Shown here piece by piece: positions 22,201 to 37,200 of a DNA stretch of 64,000 bases. The first letter of the stretch is position 1; each line of letters starts with the position of its first letter. The stretch covers positions 378,209 to 442,208 of the forward strand of contig CH003308.1 of the NCBI GenBank assembly GCA_000149265.1, in the 5' to 3' direction. Source of the stretch: Ciona savignyi (Eukaryota; Chordata; Ascidiacea; Phlebobranchia; Cionidae). Below the pieces are notes generated by a model. That model had not been told where the DNA came from. It saw only the letters and a list, made by a program, of their open reading frames with translations, and did no database searches. The position numbers and the translations under genes are program-made.

Positions 22201-25200
22201 ATTATAATGTGGTCTGTTTTTATTTTCCAGGCTTTGAGTGGTTTTAAAAGTCAAGGTATTGAAGACATACAGTCAGTGGACGCTTCGGTCATTTCGGAGA
22301 AATCAAAACTAGTTGATTTTTTGTCATCTGTTAAAAAACATTTTAATGGAGCCCCCGCAAATGTTAGTTATTATGTTTCAATGTTTCATATAATCATCAA
22401 ACAACTTTAGCCAATATCTGCACAGTCGCTTAATGTACTCGAATAATGTCAAATTGTTATAGACTATTATTCTAGCATTTTCTCAGGCATTTTCTTTACT
22501 TTTTTCATGCAATAGTTAATCCACTGATCTAGCCATCAGAGAATATTATAAACAATTGTCACAAAGTTTGACATTAGTCACCATGATTTTAAATTATTAT
22601 ACAAATGTCACAATCCACCATGTACCTCAAGCTAGATGTCTCTGTAATACTATTTACAAAGTGGTCTAGGGCAAAAAATTAAATTATTTTTAATTTAAAA
22701 CTGAACAACCTTAACTAGAACTTTTACGCCATCACAAAAAGTTAATTTACAAACTTTTTTAATGATTCTGTGTCTTTTTCCCTATTTTAAGTCTTTATTT
22801 GTAACTAATAAATAAAGGTTACAGATTATTAATTATCCGGTAAACTGGGTAAAACTATATAAATTTTATCAAAGCATTTTTTCTGTTTCTTTTAAGGATT
22901 TCATTAAAACGAATTCTATTTTAGTTAACAGAATCGAGTGGAGAAGCTGAAAGCCTGTCATTGCGGACGTACGTTGCAAATATAAGTAGCAAACAGATCA
23001 TAAAACGAACTAAAAACTTATCAATCACTCCAACACTCTGTGAAATGGCAAGATTGAAGCTTCTGTCAGACCTTGAGGAAAAGGAAGATGAAGATGACGT
23101 TTTCTCATCCAACTTGGATCTCATCCTTGAACCTGAAACAGCCAGGGGACAGAATTTCGAAAGCCCTATCACCCCAGAAGTATTTGCAGAACGTTCTCCT
23201 GTTTTTAAACAGCCGGAAGGAACAATTGCTCCAGACACTAAATCTAACACATGTTTACCTGAAATTATTGCTCCCACTTTTACCCAAGATTTACCAACTG
23301 AATCAGTGAAATTACTTTCGGTTTCCTGTGCAAAATTAAAGACTGTTGTTGAATCTAGCCATAAAATTGACAATCATACTTCGCTAGGTGAGCAATCTAG
23401 TGAAAAAGAGTCCAAAACAAAAGCATTAGAAAAAATAGAAAGCCAAATCCGTACTTCACCTAAGGTAAAAACAAGAACATCAAGAACACCAGTTTTTACG
23501 TCTCCAACTCCCGAGTATGCAAAGGGAATACCAATCTTGGAAAATAACCAAACTGCACACACCAATTCTTTGCCCATTGATATTGTCTTGGAACAATTAG
23601 GTATGGACAGCCCAAAAGTGAAAGAAACCAGTATTAAAAAATCTATGCCAAGTTCTTTTTCGGAAACCAAAGCAAAGTCAGAAATACAGAGTAGCCCTGC
23701 CACAACAGTAGAAGTCCGAACTAAAACAGTAGAAAAAATTAAATTAAATACCAATTTTGATTTCCAACCCAATGAACCGCTAGACATAAAGATCTTTTTG
23801 GGTGAAAAACCTAACCTGCCAAAACAAAATGATAAAGACATTTCAAATGAACTAATTGAAAAACAAGGTGAAAACATGGATGCTTCATATAATCATCCTA
23901 AAATAACTAGTAGTTCCCAGCCAAGCCCACTGGAAATGACATCAGAATTACAGCAACATATTCAAATTACTGAGGACAAATCTGAGACATCACAGAACAT
24001 TGAAAAATCATTTCATGAAAAGTCATCAACAGACACCTGCATATTACAAGAAAATTTTCCTCTTGATAAATCATTGAAAAAATCACAAGATATATTACTA
24101 AACAATGATTCAGCCATTGAATGCACCATGAAAGAATCAACATCTAAATCACCAAGCCATGAAGTTGTAAATAAATCTGTTCAAAAACAGGTCAGTGGAG
24201 CATTAAATGTATGTTTGTCTGTCCATGTTTTGTATGTGATAAGAACAGAGAGTTTTGACCAAACGGTTTTCTGATTTGGTTTCCACCCTCCCACTTTCTG
24301 TGTGGCTGTGTTTTAAACTGAGGTTATACCAATTGTATAACATATAGCAATAGCTCCGACAACCTAACTGGACAAAAAGGGATGTTTTTATGGTTTGCTG
24401 TGCTTAAAAAATGTAATTGTCTGTCCTTTGCACATAAAAAATGTTTTTTTATTCAAAAATGTAGCTTTCCAACATAAAAGCTGCTACTGTTTTTGCTATG
24501 CAGCGGAGTGATAGAATACTCATGTTTATCGTGTGGTGAATTAACCACATTGATGTCGCATCAGACTTTAGGAGGATAATAAACAGCAGCTAGATTAGTC
24601 TGTTGTGTCCTTTGATAGAGCATTTAAAGTACACTTTCTGAACCCAGTTTAACTGGTTAAACAAAGATTGTAACATTATCGCCATAGAATTCAACACTCT
24701 GCAATAGCTCTGGTAATCTGGTGGCCACTAGGTGATCTGATAATCTGCGTTTACCCATCCTTGGTTATAAATAAAAATATCCTATGTTTTATGTATATTT
24801 CTACAATCAGATTATCTTTTCCTTGTGCCTAAAGTTGGGTTACCAAAGCATTAACTTTGTCTTGTATCCCCTGGAGATTTTGCTAAAATTTTGTTCAGTG
24901 TATTTGAAGTAAAATTTTCTTGGTTGACGCTGAATTCCTTCCAACTGGTTTTGATTGCCATTGGCTATTTGACGCTCTATTGGGGCCAATTCGCCCAAAA
25001 TTCCGGTGTAAATACTACCACGTTCTATGAGAGATCTCTGAAAAGACTTATTGGCAATTATTACTTCAGCTTAAAATGAAGTTTGCAAATGACGAGTAAC
25101 CAAACAGATTTCTGCAATAATACTATAGCTTACACTCTGATCATATGGCATCTGGTCCTAGGATCTCTCCCTAGCATCATTTTTTCAACAACCTTGATAT

Positions 25201-28200
25201 ATATTTATATATAAGTATATGCCACATTACCGAATAAACCAGCAGGTCTCAGAGGTAGATACTATGTATTTACACCAACAGTTACCATAGATCTTTCACC
25301 TGTAATAAAATCAACCAATAAACGGTACTGCTGTTTATACGTCTGACTATATGTGAGGTTCTTTTGACACAGGTGTGTAATGGTTGTAAAACACGTTGTC
25401 GGATTGTGCCCAAACAGTGATTTACTGTGTGAAGAATATGATAGAGAGGTTAATGTACTTAGTTTGGATCCACAGGTTTCATGCCATTGCTGGCCAAGTT
25501 ATGCATGCGAAGTAACCGCTTTTATAATGTAACCTAACTACTGAGCCGTCCTTCCAGTTTTGTTTGTATAAAATTAAAAAACATTTTTTTGCAAATTTCA
25601 GCCGACAGTACCCATAGATGATGACTCGCTACAACAAAAAATCGATCAGTTATTGGTATGATATAGTTTTATGGGTATATTTCTGTTTATTGATGGTTTA
25701 CAAACTATGTATGGTGTGGTGTGTCTTACTGTAAAACCTATTCTTACAGCGTTCGTCAGCTGAAAGAAACAAAAGAACAACAACAAACAGGTTGATCGAG
25801 AAAGCCAAGGTGGAAGCTTTGTCGCACAAACCAATTAATCAGGTGCGGCTCATGCTCTTTGTACACATGCTGTGCACGCTGTGTAATGTTATTCCACACC
25901 TCCAATGTTTTAGCATTTTAATTGGTACTTGTAGTAAATGCAGAGTTGCTTACGTAACCTGTCAATGGTTGACCCGCGGCCGTCACGCCAATCAACTTAG
26001 TTTAAAAGCGTTTACCTCCCGATCACGATCGTGTTACCTGCTGTTTGCTTTACGCTCAAGTGCTCGAAATTCGTTAGACGTACTGTCGCATAAACTTCAC
26101 GCTGGGTACACATCGGCGTGTCCCCTTCGCGAACCTGGTAATCCGGGTACGGCCCCAGGATGGTATGCCTGCCCCGTTTGAAGGCGCCAGTAATCAATGG
26201 CTTGGTTTACTTGTGTTTTTCGAACGCTTGTACCTCAACTTCAGTGAGATATTCGGTTACGAGGCGACAAGCGCTGAGTGACAGAACCAAGCAAGACGTC
26301 TGTCATCACATGGACGGGGGTAGACCAACGTTTGCTTTGTCCACTCGACTGAAGTTGATCTTAAACACGGTAGCTAAATTGATAGGAAACCCAATATAAC
26401 AATGGCTCGAGTCCATTGCTATTTTTGCGTTTATATTTAAACCGTACTATAAGTCTTTTTTCCTCGATATAGACAAACTACACAAATAAGAATACACTAT
26501 AGTGAAATAAAAATGCATGTTTTCCAATTAATCTCGTGTAAAACGTTCAGTTTGGCAAATTGACAGGTCACCCAAACCCCACCATAACTCTATCACCCAA
26601 CAATTTGTGGGCGCCTCTCTTCGTTTATTTTTCTGAATTCCTCCGCCGCACTCAGTTGTCTAATCCTATTACTTACCCCTCCGTGAACTTTTCACCGGTA
26701 ATGACAACCTACTTCAGCGTTATTATGCACCGACACGCCAAACTAAACACCTCCACTTGGCTCTTTACAATATTACGTCACTTCTTAAATCTTTAAAAAT
26801 TTAAGGGACTTGCCTAATAGTTTATGAGAATGTTGTTTGCTTTGTGGTATAGACAATAATGCTGCAATTTATTTTAATTTTAAAAAGTGATATCTGTTTC
26901 TGTATCCATGTTCTTTAGCCCGAACTTTTCTTTAATCCAACAAACAACAAAACAGATTCGTTAAGTCGCCAAATTGTATATCTAAAACAACCAAGCAAAG
27001 TGTTTACATTTAGCGCTTTTGTTTTTAAAACTGGCACGTTATAAATTCGCGTTACCAAGACGTAACTGCAAGTGACCCAACGTCGTTGCAATCTAGACTT
27101 ATTTATTTGAATGTAAGCTTGGCGTCTACACAAAATGCAATTAATTGTATCCACTTACCAACAGCGTCAAATCGAAGTTCATGCGAGAGCATTAAAGTTA
27201 TTAGACGAAACAAGAGCGTCAATTGGAGTAGATGCAAACCCTAATGACGATTGTAATTCACCCCCCATGGCTCAAACCACTGGAAGTGGCTTATCCAGCA
27301 AAGCACTTAACGTTCCTTCCAACGAACCGCAAACCACAGAGCCAGCTGCATCAGTCCTAATTTCAAGTTCAAATGTTAAAGCGATTCACGTATCAACTGA
27401 TACAACGGCCTTACAAGCCTCTGAAGAATCCACAATTTCACCTCCCTCTCCCGAACCTCAACCTACTATCGATTCGGGGGTTTTCCCCGATACTGAAATT
27501 GTCATATCACCAGCTGTAATCACTGAACACTTATCTCCCTTACCAAGTACGGTGGATGCAGACATATCACCAAGTAGTACCCCATCTACTGATTCACCAT
27601 TGAGACAAGATGCGCAGACGAATGCAGCATTCTCACCAGTTAATCATCACAACGAACTAAAATGCGATTCGGCAGAAAATTTAACCAGTCAAGGTAAGTT
27701 TTAACACATTAGGTCACATTCAATATTTTTTCTTTTTTCGTAACTATAAAACTATGAAGTCATTTTAAATTTTCCGAACTACTTACAGCTGCAGAAAATA
27801 GTCAGACGCCTTTAAAACCGTTCTTACCCACGTTAACAACGTCAACACCTCTTGCTGCTGAGGGTAAGCCACAATGCAATTATTATGTGCGTATATAAAA
27901 CAATACACAGCAAAAACATTTTACATACAATTATTCTGTTGCATAGTTTTGTAGGAAATTTAAAGTTACTTATTATGCGTGCTGGAATAGCAACTATTAA
28001 TAGCTGAAGAACTGTGGATTATCGTTCATTCTGGGTGAAGTTTTGTTTAATCGCCTTATTCAATATTCTATTATAGTTTTTACCACTTTTATGATAAGCC
28101 ACAATGTAGTAATATATTTTGTATTCTCAGTAGTAGACCCAAATTCATGCTATTGCCATGTGCGGTTATCAATAAGTTAAATCGTTTTTAAGTGAAATGC

Positions 28201-31200
28201 AAAGTCTATACATACTGTTTAAAAATAGTTTGAACTAATTTCAAGTACCAACAACCACCGTTGCTGGAGACATATCCTTCCCTCCAGACGAAACTGACAC
28301 CCTCAGTCCCATCTCGAATATTAAAAAACGGGAAAAATCTAATAAAGGTAAATTATTTTGCGTGTTTTACCTCAAGTACACACATAAAGGTTGGCAGGTT
28401 GTAGTGAAGCATCTTCTAGCCTTCTCGTTTCTAAAGAGTTTGTAATCTGTAATGTTTCAAAATTTCGTCCGACTGATTAGCTTGGTGGATTAGTGCGTTG
28501 CCTTTCTGCCGAAAGGTTAACCGGGCGGTGGGCGCGAGGTGATCTGACGAGGGCCCGTGTGTTACCCCCCTTGTTTTTTTCCATTTTCGGGAATAGAGAT
28601 GAATATCATAGCCTATATTATCCTTCAATACATCCGAAAGCACGCCAGTTTGAATGTCTTTGTTTTAAGTTCAGCCAAGTTTCGCGCCGATGTCAAGTTG
28701 CGTGCATATAATAATAAGTAAACTGATATTCCAACCCCTAAACCTGGTTATCACATAACATTGAACAATTGACGAAGCTTCAACTTGTCTCTATATAAAC
28801 ACAGAAAACCAATCCGTATTACTAATCTACAGGCACGGACCGACTTTCTGTCGCCAGTATATCAGAACTGCATAGAAGGTGGAGCACAGTGCTGCGTCAG
28901 AAGTCGGTTAACGTTGATGTTATTAGTGAGGTAATTTGGTCGCTCGATGCCCGCTCTTCGTTTTATATCTGCTTCATGAATACACGATTTAATTAGTTTT
29001 AATTATTATTACTACTTAAATTAAAAAACATTTATTTATGTCTGTCCGTGCATAATACCACAGCTTGAAAACGACCGCTTGGCGCTTGAAAAAGAGATGA
29101 GATTGGTGGAAGAACGATCCAGTGAAGTTCAACTGGAGCTGCAGAATATCAACCAGTCTGGTACGTTTCTACCGCTTGGTGTCAGTATTGAGCTGATTTC
29201 AACATCATCGCATGTTGTTGTGACATGTATTAGGTGAACATAAAATAAACATCTTTAACATGTCGCAATCGAGCTTAACCTTTTTTAGCAAAGAACAAAA
29301 AATATGATTTTTTACCAAAATGATTAGTCCCATTCTGCAATTGGCATATCTCACATTTTGGTTTGAAATACTGTACAATCTAGAGTGTTATTTGTGGCAA
29401 ATATTTTAAAATGTTATATCTATAAAATAACTTTATATTATGTCGCTGTATCAAAATCAAACAACATAAAATTGTTTAAATGCCAAATTTAAAACTTTTA
29501 ATATCAGTGCGGCATGAAAATTGCGCTAGTAGCTTGACTTTGCCTACTATAGTAGGTTCATACACAAAAACCGCAAGAATTGTGTACAATCTAGACTGTT
29601 GTATTCTAAATGCGAATGGGAACATTTTAATACCAGTTAACTGACTTTGTTTTGAATGCGTTCCCAATTGAAAAACGGTGTTTCATTGTCGCTGATGGCT
29701 TTGAACATATGTGTAGGCCTGGTCATTAAATTTTCACGGTAATCTCGTAACCTGATCTCATGCTAATCCCTTTCCTACGGCCGTACCACTAATCCCAGCT
29801 AACCGCCCTTTACTAATTGAAATCCCCGTATAGTTTTAATGCGCACAATCAACTACGCGCGATTAAATCCTGTTAGTCAACTTTCCCGCCTCGAAGAGTT
29901 CAATAACCTGCTGCATATTCAGTTAAAACATACAAACGTGTAATATGAAAACAATGGGGACATTATTATCTCCGTCTACAAAACTTAGAATGAACACTTT
30001 AACATTTCATATTGAGTTTTGCTAACATTTGTACATTATGTTCGATTCGGATAGAAGGTAATGCATTATTTAGTTCTTGCCGCGTCTCAGTCGGACTACA
30101 CTTGTGCAGTCTGAAGCGTTTACCCTATGATTATCTTTTCGCCCAGCGTATTATATCTGATGCTATGTCGTTCAATGAACGTGCTTACTCTAATACCTCC
30201 CAAGTAAACCCCATACACCGGCTAAGACTGCTTATCCCACGCAAGCAATCGCTCCCCGAAAATCCTTGATCGGATTTAGGTGGTTTGTGCCGAAAATATA
30301 TAATCGGTCTTTACGATCTCCACTCCCAAATCCCTTCCCGAAGCTTTATATTCGCCCATCAGTCGACTGAAGCCCTTATTATGAACTTAACTGTAGCCTA
30401 GTAACATCTAATAAAACAGGTCGCTGAAGTATTTTTTTCAATAAGCAAAATATTTCGTGAGAAAGTGCAGTATGTAACGATTCTATTTTTGTAGTAGAAG
30501 TACATCTAGAGAATAAAATAGAAAAAAATGTTTACAAAGAAGAAAACGGTGTATTATAATAAGGTTTATTTTAGTGTTCTTTGATTCTGCCTGCAAATTG
30601 TTTTATTTTCGCATCGTACTTTCTCAAACAAAATGGCGGACAGAACAATCCTTATGGTACGTGAGGAGCGCTGGTGCAAAGGCGCTTGCTTGTATAAATT
30701 GTATGATATTTTAGGCTAACCGCCCGTGCAATCATTCCAACAGTGGCCTGAATCATTGTATAAAGTTCCAGTGCCAGGTGTAATTTCATCCGCGTGCTAA
30801 GCAAAGTCACCTTACCGAAGATAAGCGCAATTTGCTCGATCCGTAGAAAATTGCCGCCTGTCCCGAAACATTCCCGCGCGAGCGATTTTCTCGACACTTT
30901 CATGTTAATTGGAGTAAAAGAGTCGACAGTGGTACGATCCTACGATGCGCACGTCGCAATCTACGATCCTATCTCACTCCGCTCTTCGATTGAGGGTCAA
31001 CCCCTTGTCAGTCAGGATTAGTACGAGCGTCGAAGTCACTTAGAACCTCCGCTTTTATCCACCACCCATTACTCGTCTCTCGTTTCTCCTACGAAAGTTG
31101 TCGCTTGGAAGCCACCAACAAACAGCCGAAACATTACCATGAAAATCAACAATCGAAAAGCGCGTTCCGTGATTCCACGCTCTGTTGTCCAAACCCCAAG

Positions 31201-34200
31201 AGGTAAAATCAAGCGCTATTGAAACTCAGATTGGCCGCGTTTATATCCGGATGTGAAATAACGCACAAAATCAGCCTCAATATGTTTAAAAACTAGCGAA
31301 GTCCCTTCGTTTAAGTTATAAAATGGACGAGTTAATTAAAACCACGTCACACATTTTCCGTTTCCAGAAAATATTATTTTAATCAATCACCCTACATTTT
31401 CGCTTAATTACGCGTTCGCCCTAAGTTTGAATCAATCTATCCGCGTGGTGGTGGCAAAGAGCAGCATAATCAACTTGCGATTGATCGGAAGATAAGCTGT
31501 CATACCCGCATCCTGTCCATTTAAACTAAAACACGAATTCGTAATTAGCGCCTCCCCCTACGCTAACCTTAAGCCTTGCCGTGATTTTCTGAAGTGTCAA
31601 ACCAATCCAGATAATGCTGCAACGATCGGGTTGTTACTTTCTCCGTAACACTTGCATGTTGCGAACTGAATCCCCCCGCAGTCTTATGTCGGTGATCATC
31701 GCCATATATGTTTGTTGTACCACTGTCACGGTCATTATCTGTAAGTCGCCGACTCTATTTTAACCTGCCGCCGAACCGCGTATATATTTATATTCGATTT
31801 TATCGTTCATCGGTAGATTTACATAAGAATTCTATAGCTCTAGTGCCGACCGCCTACTTCGACAAAACTAATCATCAAAGAGACAGCGCGGCCAAGGTGC
31901 CACTGATTCACCCATGAATATCGCCACGGGTTGTGATGGATTATGACTTGTTATGGCAACTTGTAATTTTGTAACAGCTTCTGCCACCCGGATAGTTGTA
32001 CATCGACACTGTAACACTCTACTTTCGAAGCACATAACATTTTTACAAAAGTATTCTTTTTTATTTAAATTAGATGACATAATTCCCCTTTAGAAAGTAG
32101 TGATAAACTAATTAAAATTAATGTTGCCTAATTTTCATGATGGTTATATTTTTATGTACAATGGGAGTCAGTAAAAAGGGCCAAACAGTAAACACAAACC
32201 ACAAAATCAAAAGAATCGCAAAAAATGTTTATACGTGTACTAATGTACAGTTTATTTAAAATATTTAGACTAAAATTATGAATTTTCACACAAAGATAAT
32301 GCAAACCCAAAGTTTTGAATTTGCAACAGCAAACCAAGGAATATTTCCGGAAATTTTCGTTTTGTTGAGCGTAGGTAGCCGCCTAGCCATGTCGCCACAT
32401 AAACCGACAATTCCTGGAACACATTAAATGAAAACATTGTTCGCCGACACCGTACCACGGAGTAAACCCGGGTGGTCTTTGTTCGATCATAATGCCCTCT
32501 CGTCATCTGTCCTCGCACTCAATCATCACAACTACTCGAGTATTGTAGCAGCAATTTATTTTGACAAGCTCCCCTGTTCGAAATGTTCGTCCAGTCTGTC
32601 GCTCACACAGCGCTCGGACCACGCAAATTATCGTTGAAACGTTGATGCAACATGACGGCAAGCATCTCGTAGAATTGGGTCGATCAGTAGGTCAAGGTTG
32701 CGTTTCAGTTTTCATCTACAAATGGTGGTGAAAAAGTGAGAACCTTTATTTATAATAAAACAAGTTCTCCCAATCATTTTGCTAGGTCCGTTTGTATTCA
32801 ACTCTATTTCTAAGTGTTATTTCAATGGCGATCCCATTCATATCGGTAAAAGCTGTAGGTCTGAATTTCCAACAGCAGTGCCATTGTGGGTGGCCATACG
32901 TCATTCTAATTCCTGAATTCCCATGTAACACCGTCCATCAGCGAGCGTGAAGCGTTTCGATTCCAGGGGCTTAAGTGACCGTAGCCACCGGCAGTCAAAC
33001 CACGTCGTCCTAAACCTGCAACTATTTTGTTCGGAGCGGGATCTCGAGTTGCAAAAATCGTTTACGAAAACTTAGTCGTCTTATCTGTAAAAGCTGCCAT
33101 CATTCTTACCGAAAAATGATGCTAAGGTTCCAGTAGGGTGTACAAAATGACTTTATACCAATATAATTTTTCGGAGTCTTACCGATGCAATCGTAGAAAC
33201 TATGTTATTCCACCGTAAGCTGTTTTGTCGTAAACAAAATCGATATTTAGTATTACAGTAGAACCCCGCTTACCTGACCACCTATGGGACCGTGATCAAG
33301 CGGTCGCGTTAGCTGAGTGGTCGTGTTAGTGAATTTTGATTTGCAGCAAGTTGTCGTCATAAGCAGCTTAAACGTCTGCATTTTTACTAATTTTTCACCA
33401 AATGCCATTATTTTTATCAGATACTGCAGAATAAATTTAATACTAAAGTTTATCTTGTAGGATTCAATTCTGTGTGCCACATTTTTTTTGTGTGCGCTCA
33501 TTTATTCTTATTGTTTTGATCATAAAATAAATTTAACCTTGTTATTTTGGTGACAAAGGCACATTATTTTGCACATGTGGTCACTTAAGCGGAGTCAAAT
33601 TTGAAGTTTTGGACCAAAATATAGTGGTCCTGGTCTGGAAACCGGGGTGGTCGGGTTATTGAAACAGATTACAATGCATTACCATAGTAAATTATTCGGG
33701 ACCGCAACAAAGTGGTCTTGATAATGAGGTGGTCGTGTTATCGAGGTGGTCTCCAAGCCGGGTTCCACTGTGTGTCGTATAATCACATACTAACAATTCA
33801 GTAGCTTTGGCAAAAAAAAACGTATTTTTTCGCGTAACTGGTAACGCTTTAAACTCTTACTTCTAATGTTTTTAAATAAATTACCACATCACGGTTGGCC
33901 AATTATTAATTAACACCTTCACTTTTGTCGCTGGTTTACCGCAATCTTATCGTCGTTAGAGAAGACAATTGAAATGTCTAATTATTTTGCCCTCAACGCT
34001 ACCACGACAATATAAATCGACACGATGTCGCGGTCAAACTGTCCTGCCGGAAATACAACTCCCCGCAATATCCGTGATTATTAAAATACCTCTGACGTTG
34101 TTTAACCGCATGGTGGCATTGTCTAGTCGATATAATTCCAGGTTATTAAACCAGGAGAAAATTCGTGTTGTTCAATCTCCATATTAGGGGTTCATAAACT

Positions 34201-37200
34201 GTATGGTCGTAACGTGGTGTACCGATGGTTACAAACTAGTTGTGGTGAATAGATGCTACGATATCAGTTAATTTATGTGTTTACAGGCTGCTGGCTTCGT
34301 ACTGTTTGCTTTTAGGATTTCTCCCAACCAAAAATGAAAATGAAAATCGTGTCAATACAATAGAAGTGCAGAATTAAGAGATCTTTCTTTGAGAGAAATT
34401 CCTTTTCGGGATAAACTGTCAATTTTTTGAATTATTTAATAAAAGCACGTACGTTTGTCGTAGTTACCTACCAATCCTTGTCAACATCCGAATTTTTCCG
34501 CAGACTCAAACATAAAAAATGTGTTTTCTGAGTAATTATTAAACCTGCTGTTGCGTTTATACTTTCTGCTGTTCGGCGCCATATTCCGTGGCGAGTGTTT
34601 GTTGTCGCCACTTGTTATCGTCGCTCGGACGGATCCCTTGTTCCACTCAGCTGGTGAGCCGCGTTCACACCCCCCAACCCTATTCATCTTAATTTTCCCA
34701 CGCTGCGTGACGTAGATCGCGCGACACTTGTACACTTCGTAATTTTTACGATAAATCCATTCGCAACCACCCCAGTCTGTTTAGTAAACTATCTACGCTC
34801 AATACTGCGCAGTATCGAGCTACCAAGCAAATAAACCAAGAATACTGTACTATATGTTACAATGGCCACATAAGAAATTACATACTACAGCTGTTTTTGG
34901 CTTGGTTCCTTGCAAGGCGCACTGTATGAACTGAGGTTCCACATACTTCTTTACTGTGGCTACCCAGAGTGATGTATGATTCTACATAAATACCTCACAG
35001 TTTACTTGTTCTTCCAGGAAACCATAGAACAAGAAAGGAACGGGAAGGCCAATTAACACAGGAGTGGTTCCAACTTGTGCATAAGAAGAACGCGATATTG
35101 CGCGAGCAAGACCAACTTACTCTCATGTAAGTTATTCGCATTTAACTGGGAAGTAAAACCAACGGCGTACACTATACAACACTTTAAACCGAATCTCCAC
35201 AAAACCGTAGCCAAATCTCTCTGGATAAATTGTTGTAACAAAATGTATTAATCGTTCACCCTATAGCAATGTCGGCAATGCACTTCGTATAATTATTATT
35301 AGCGATTCAAGCGCCAATAAGATATCAGCTAATGTATAGATTTCCAGCGCTTCTTGACCTTTGGTTCACCTTAGTGGGCACTTGCTAAGGACATATGCTA
35401 GTCAGTAAAATACGCAAAGTATTTAGTAATTACCCCAAAATTCGTTTGAACCATTGGAAAATGACGTGTTTTTGTCAAGTAGTCTCGGTTGTATGTGCCG
35501 TTGAGTTGGCCATTGTGTTGAGCATCCTGGAGTTAGTTGGCGCCGTGGTTTGGCTCACTACCGGATGCTGTGCGTTGTTTGAAGTGTGCCGACTAGTTTA
35601 AGTCGTATATGCTGTAAACTGTAAATCCGACTACTGTGTCTTCTAATTAATGTTGTTTGACGTGATTTCTTCCTTTGAGTATTTTAAGTTGCTCGATTGG
35701 TAATTTGAAATAATCTCATATTTGGCCTTACAGCTTTAAATTGCACTTTTGGAAATATGAACTCCAGCTGATCTTAAAAAGTTTAACTTATATCCAAATT
35801 TAAGATTTTCCAAAGTTTGTTTGTAAGTGCAATTTAAGACATCATTACCGAATTATATTTTCCACAATCGTGTTATGCTTCCAGGGAGGAGGACCAGAGC
35901 ATCAACCGACGAATTGAAAAGATCCACGCGGAGCTCATACCTCTTATGGCCATTGAAGGTGAATAATGACGTAACTATGACATCATAATTCGTTGGCGCA
36001 ACAAACAGTGACAAAACAGGTCATGACCCGTTTCCTCGCCTTAGTTTAGTATGGTGGAGAAACACAGCATGTAAGCACGCTAAGGAGCTATTTTTGTGGA
36101 GCTTCTTTACGCGACAAAACATCTAAAATCCCGTAAAAACATGGCCAATCCTTAGGAATCGCAGCAAACTCTTTAAACCCTAATCTAAAAGTTTGAAATG
36201 TGTATTGCCAGCAAATCTGCCCGAAAACCGATCTCGGTATACGCAATTTTATCATGATATTTTACATCTTCACAAATACACTTGTAATGCAAACCTGAGT
36301 CAACCCTTATACGTCACAATGGGTATATCTCGCCATGATTGGCGGTCTTACACAGGTTCCAATGTTTACATGAATCAGGAACTGTCGATCATAGCGCCAT
36401 ATTGCGTCAGAATGGCATCATCGACGATTTGTATTTAGCAATATGTGGGCCGTAGTCCGCACGTTTTCACCAAAAGAGCAATAAACTGTTTGTTGCTGAC
36501 ACAGTTTTAATCTTTCGCTTTAAAGCCTATGTGGCGCAGGCTGGAATGAAGCGAGCATTTTATTAAATCGCTAATCCGACGTGCGGACCGTGATATTTTA
36601 AGATACAGAATATTAAACAATACAACTTCAAATAAAACCGAACCTCTTTGTATTACCTAGCAACTGATTAATAGAGACCGCGTTTTATATTTTTTTTAAA
36701 AAGCGAAAAGTGTGTTTAAGGAGACCATGATTTAAGTAATATTTGTTTGTTTAAATTAAATAGTTTATCCAGCCATGTTCTTACATACAGCCTTGGTGAC
36801 TACTTGTCCGTTGACCTATTCTAAAGTAAAATTTTGCGAATAAAAACAAAATCCTATGCGTTTTTTCATTTTTTATGGAAATTTTATTTTTACTTTAATA
36901 TTGTTCATTTTCACCCAGGCCAGTGTTGAACCAAACCTAGAAAGTTTGTAATGTTTTATCGAAAATTATTGTGTTAATTCGCTAAAAACACAGCTGAAAG
37001 TTGAGCGATTCGCCAGCGATTAATACTTTGCGGCGGTGGGCCTTATCTCCGGCTATCTATCGCGTATTAAGCTAATCCTGTCGAATATTCCCTTGTATCC
37101 CGGTGCACCCGAAATCCGATTACCGTAGATCAAAGTTATCGGCTCGATCTACTACGAGCATGTGTACGCCATATACGTCATGAGCTATGTGTGCGTCGAG

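Noticed and set aside
22961-24274. Taking the large EHBP1 exon as a separate 437-codon gene
   Set aside because: Its frame runs in phase from the acceptor at 22924 and ends at a donor at 24190. It joins the CH and bMERB exons of the same gene.
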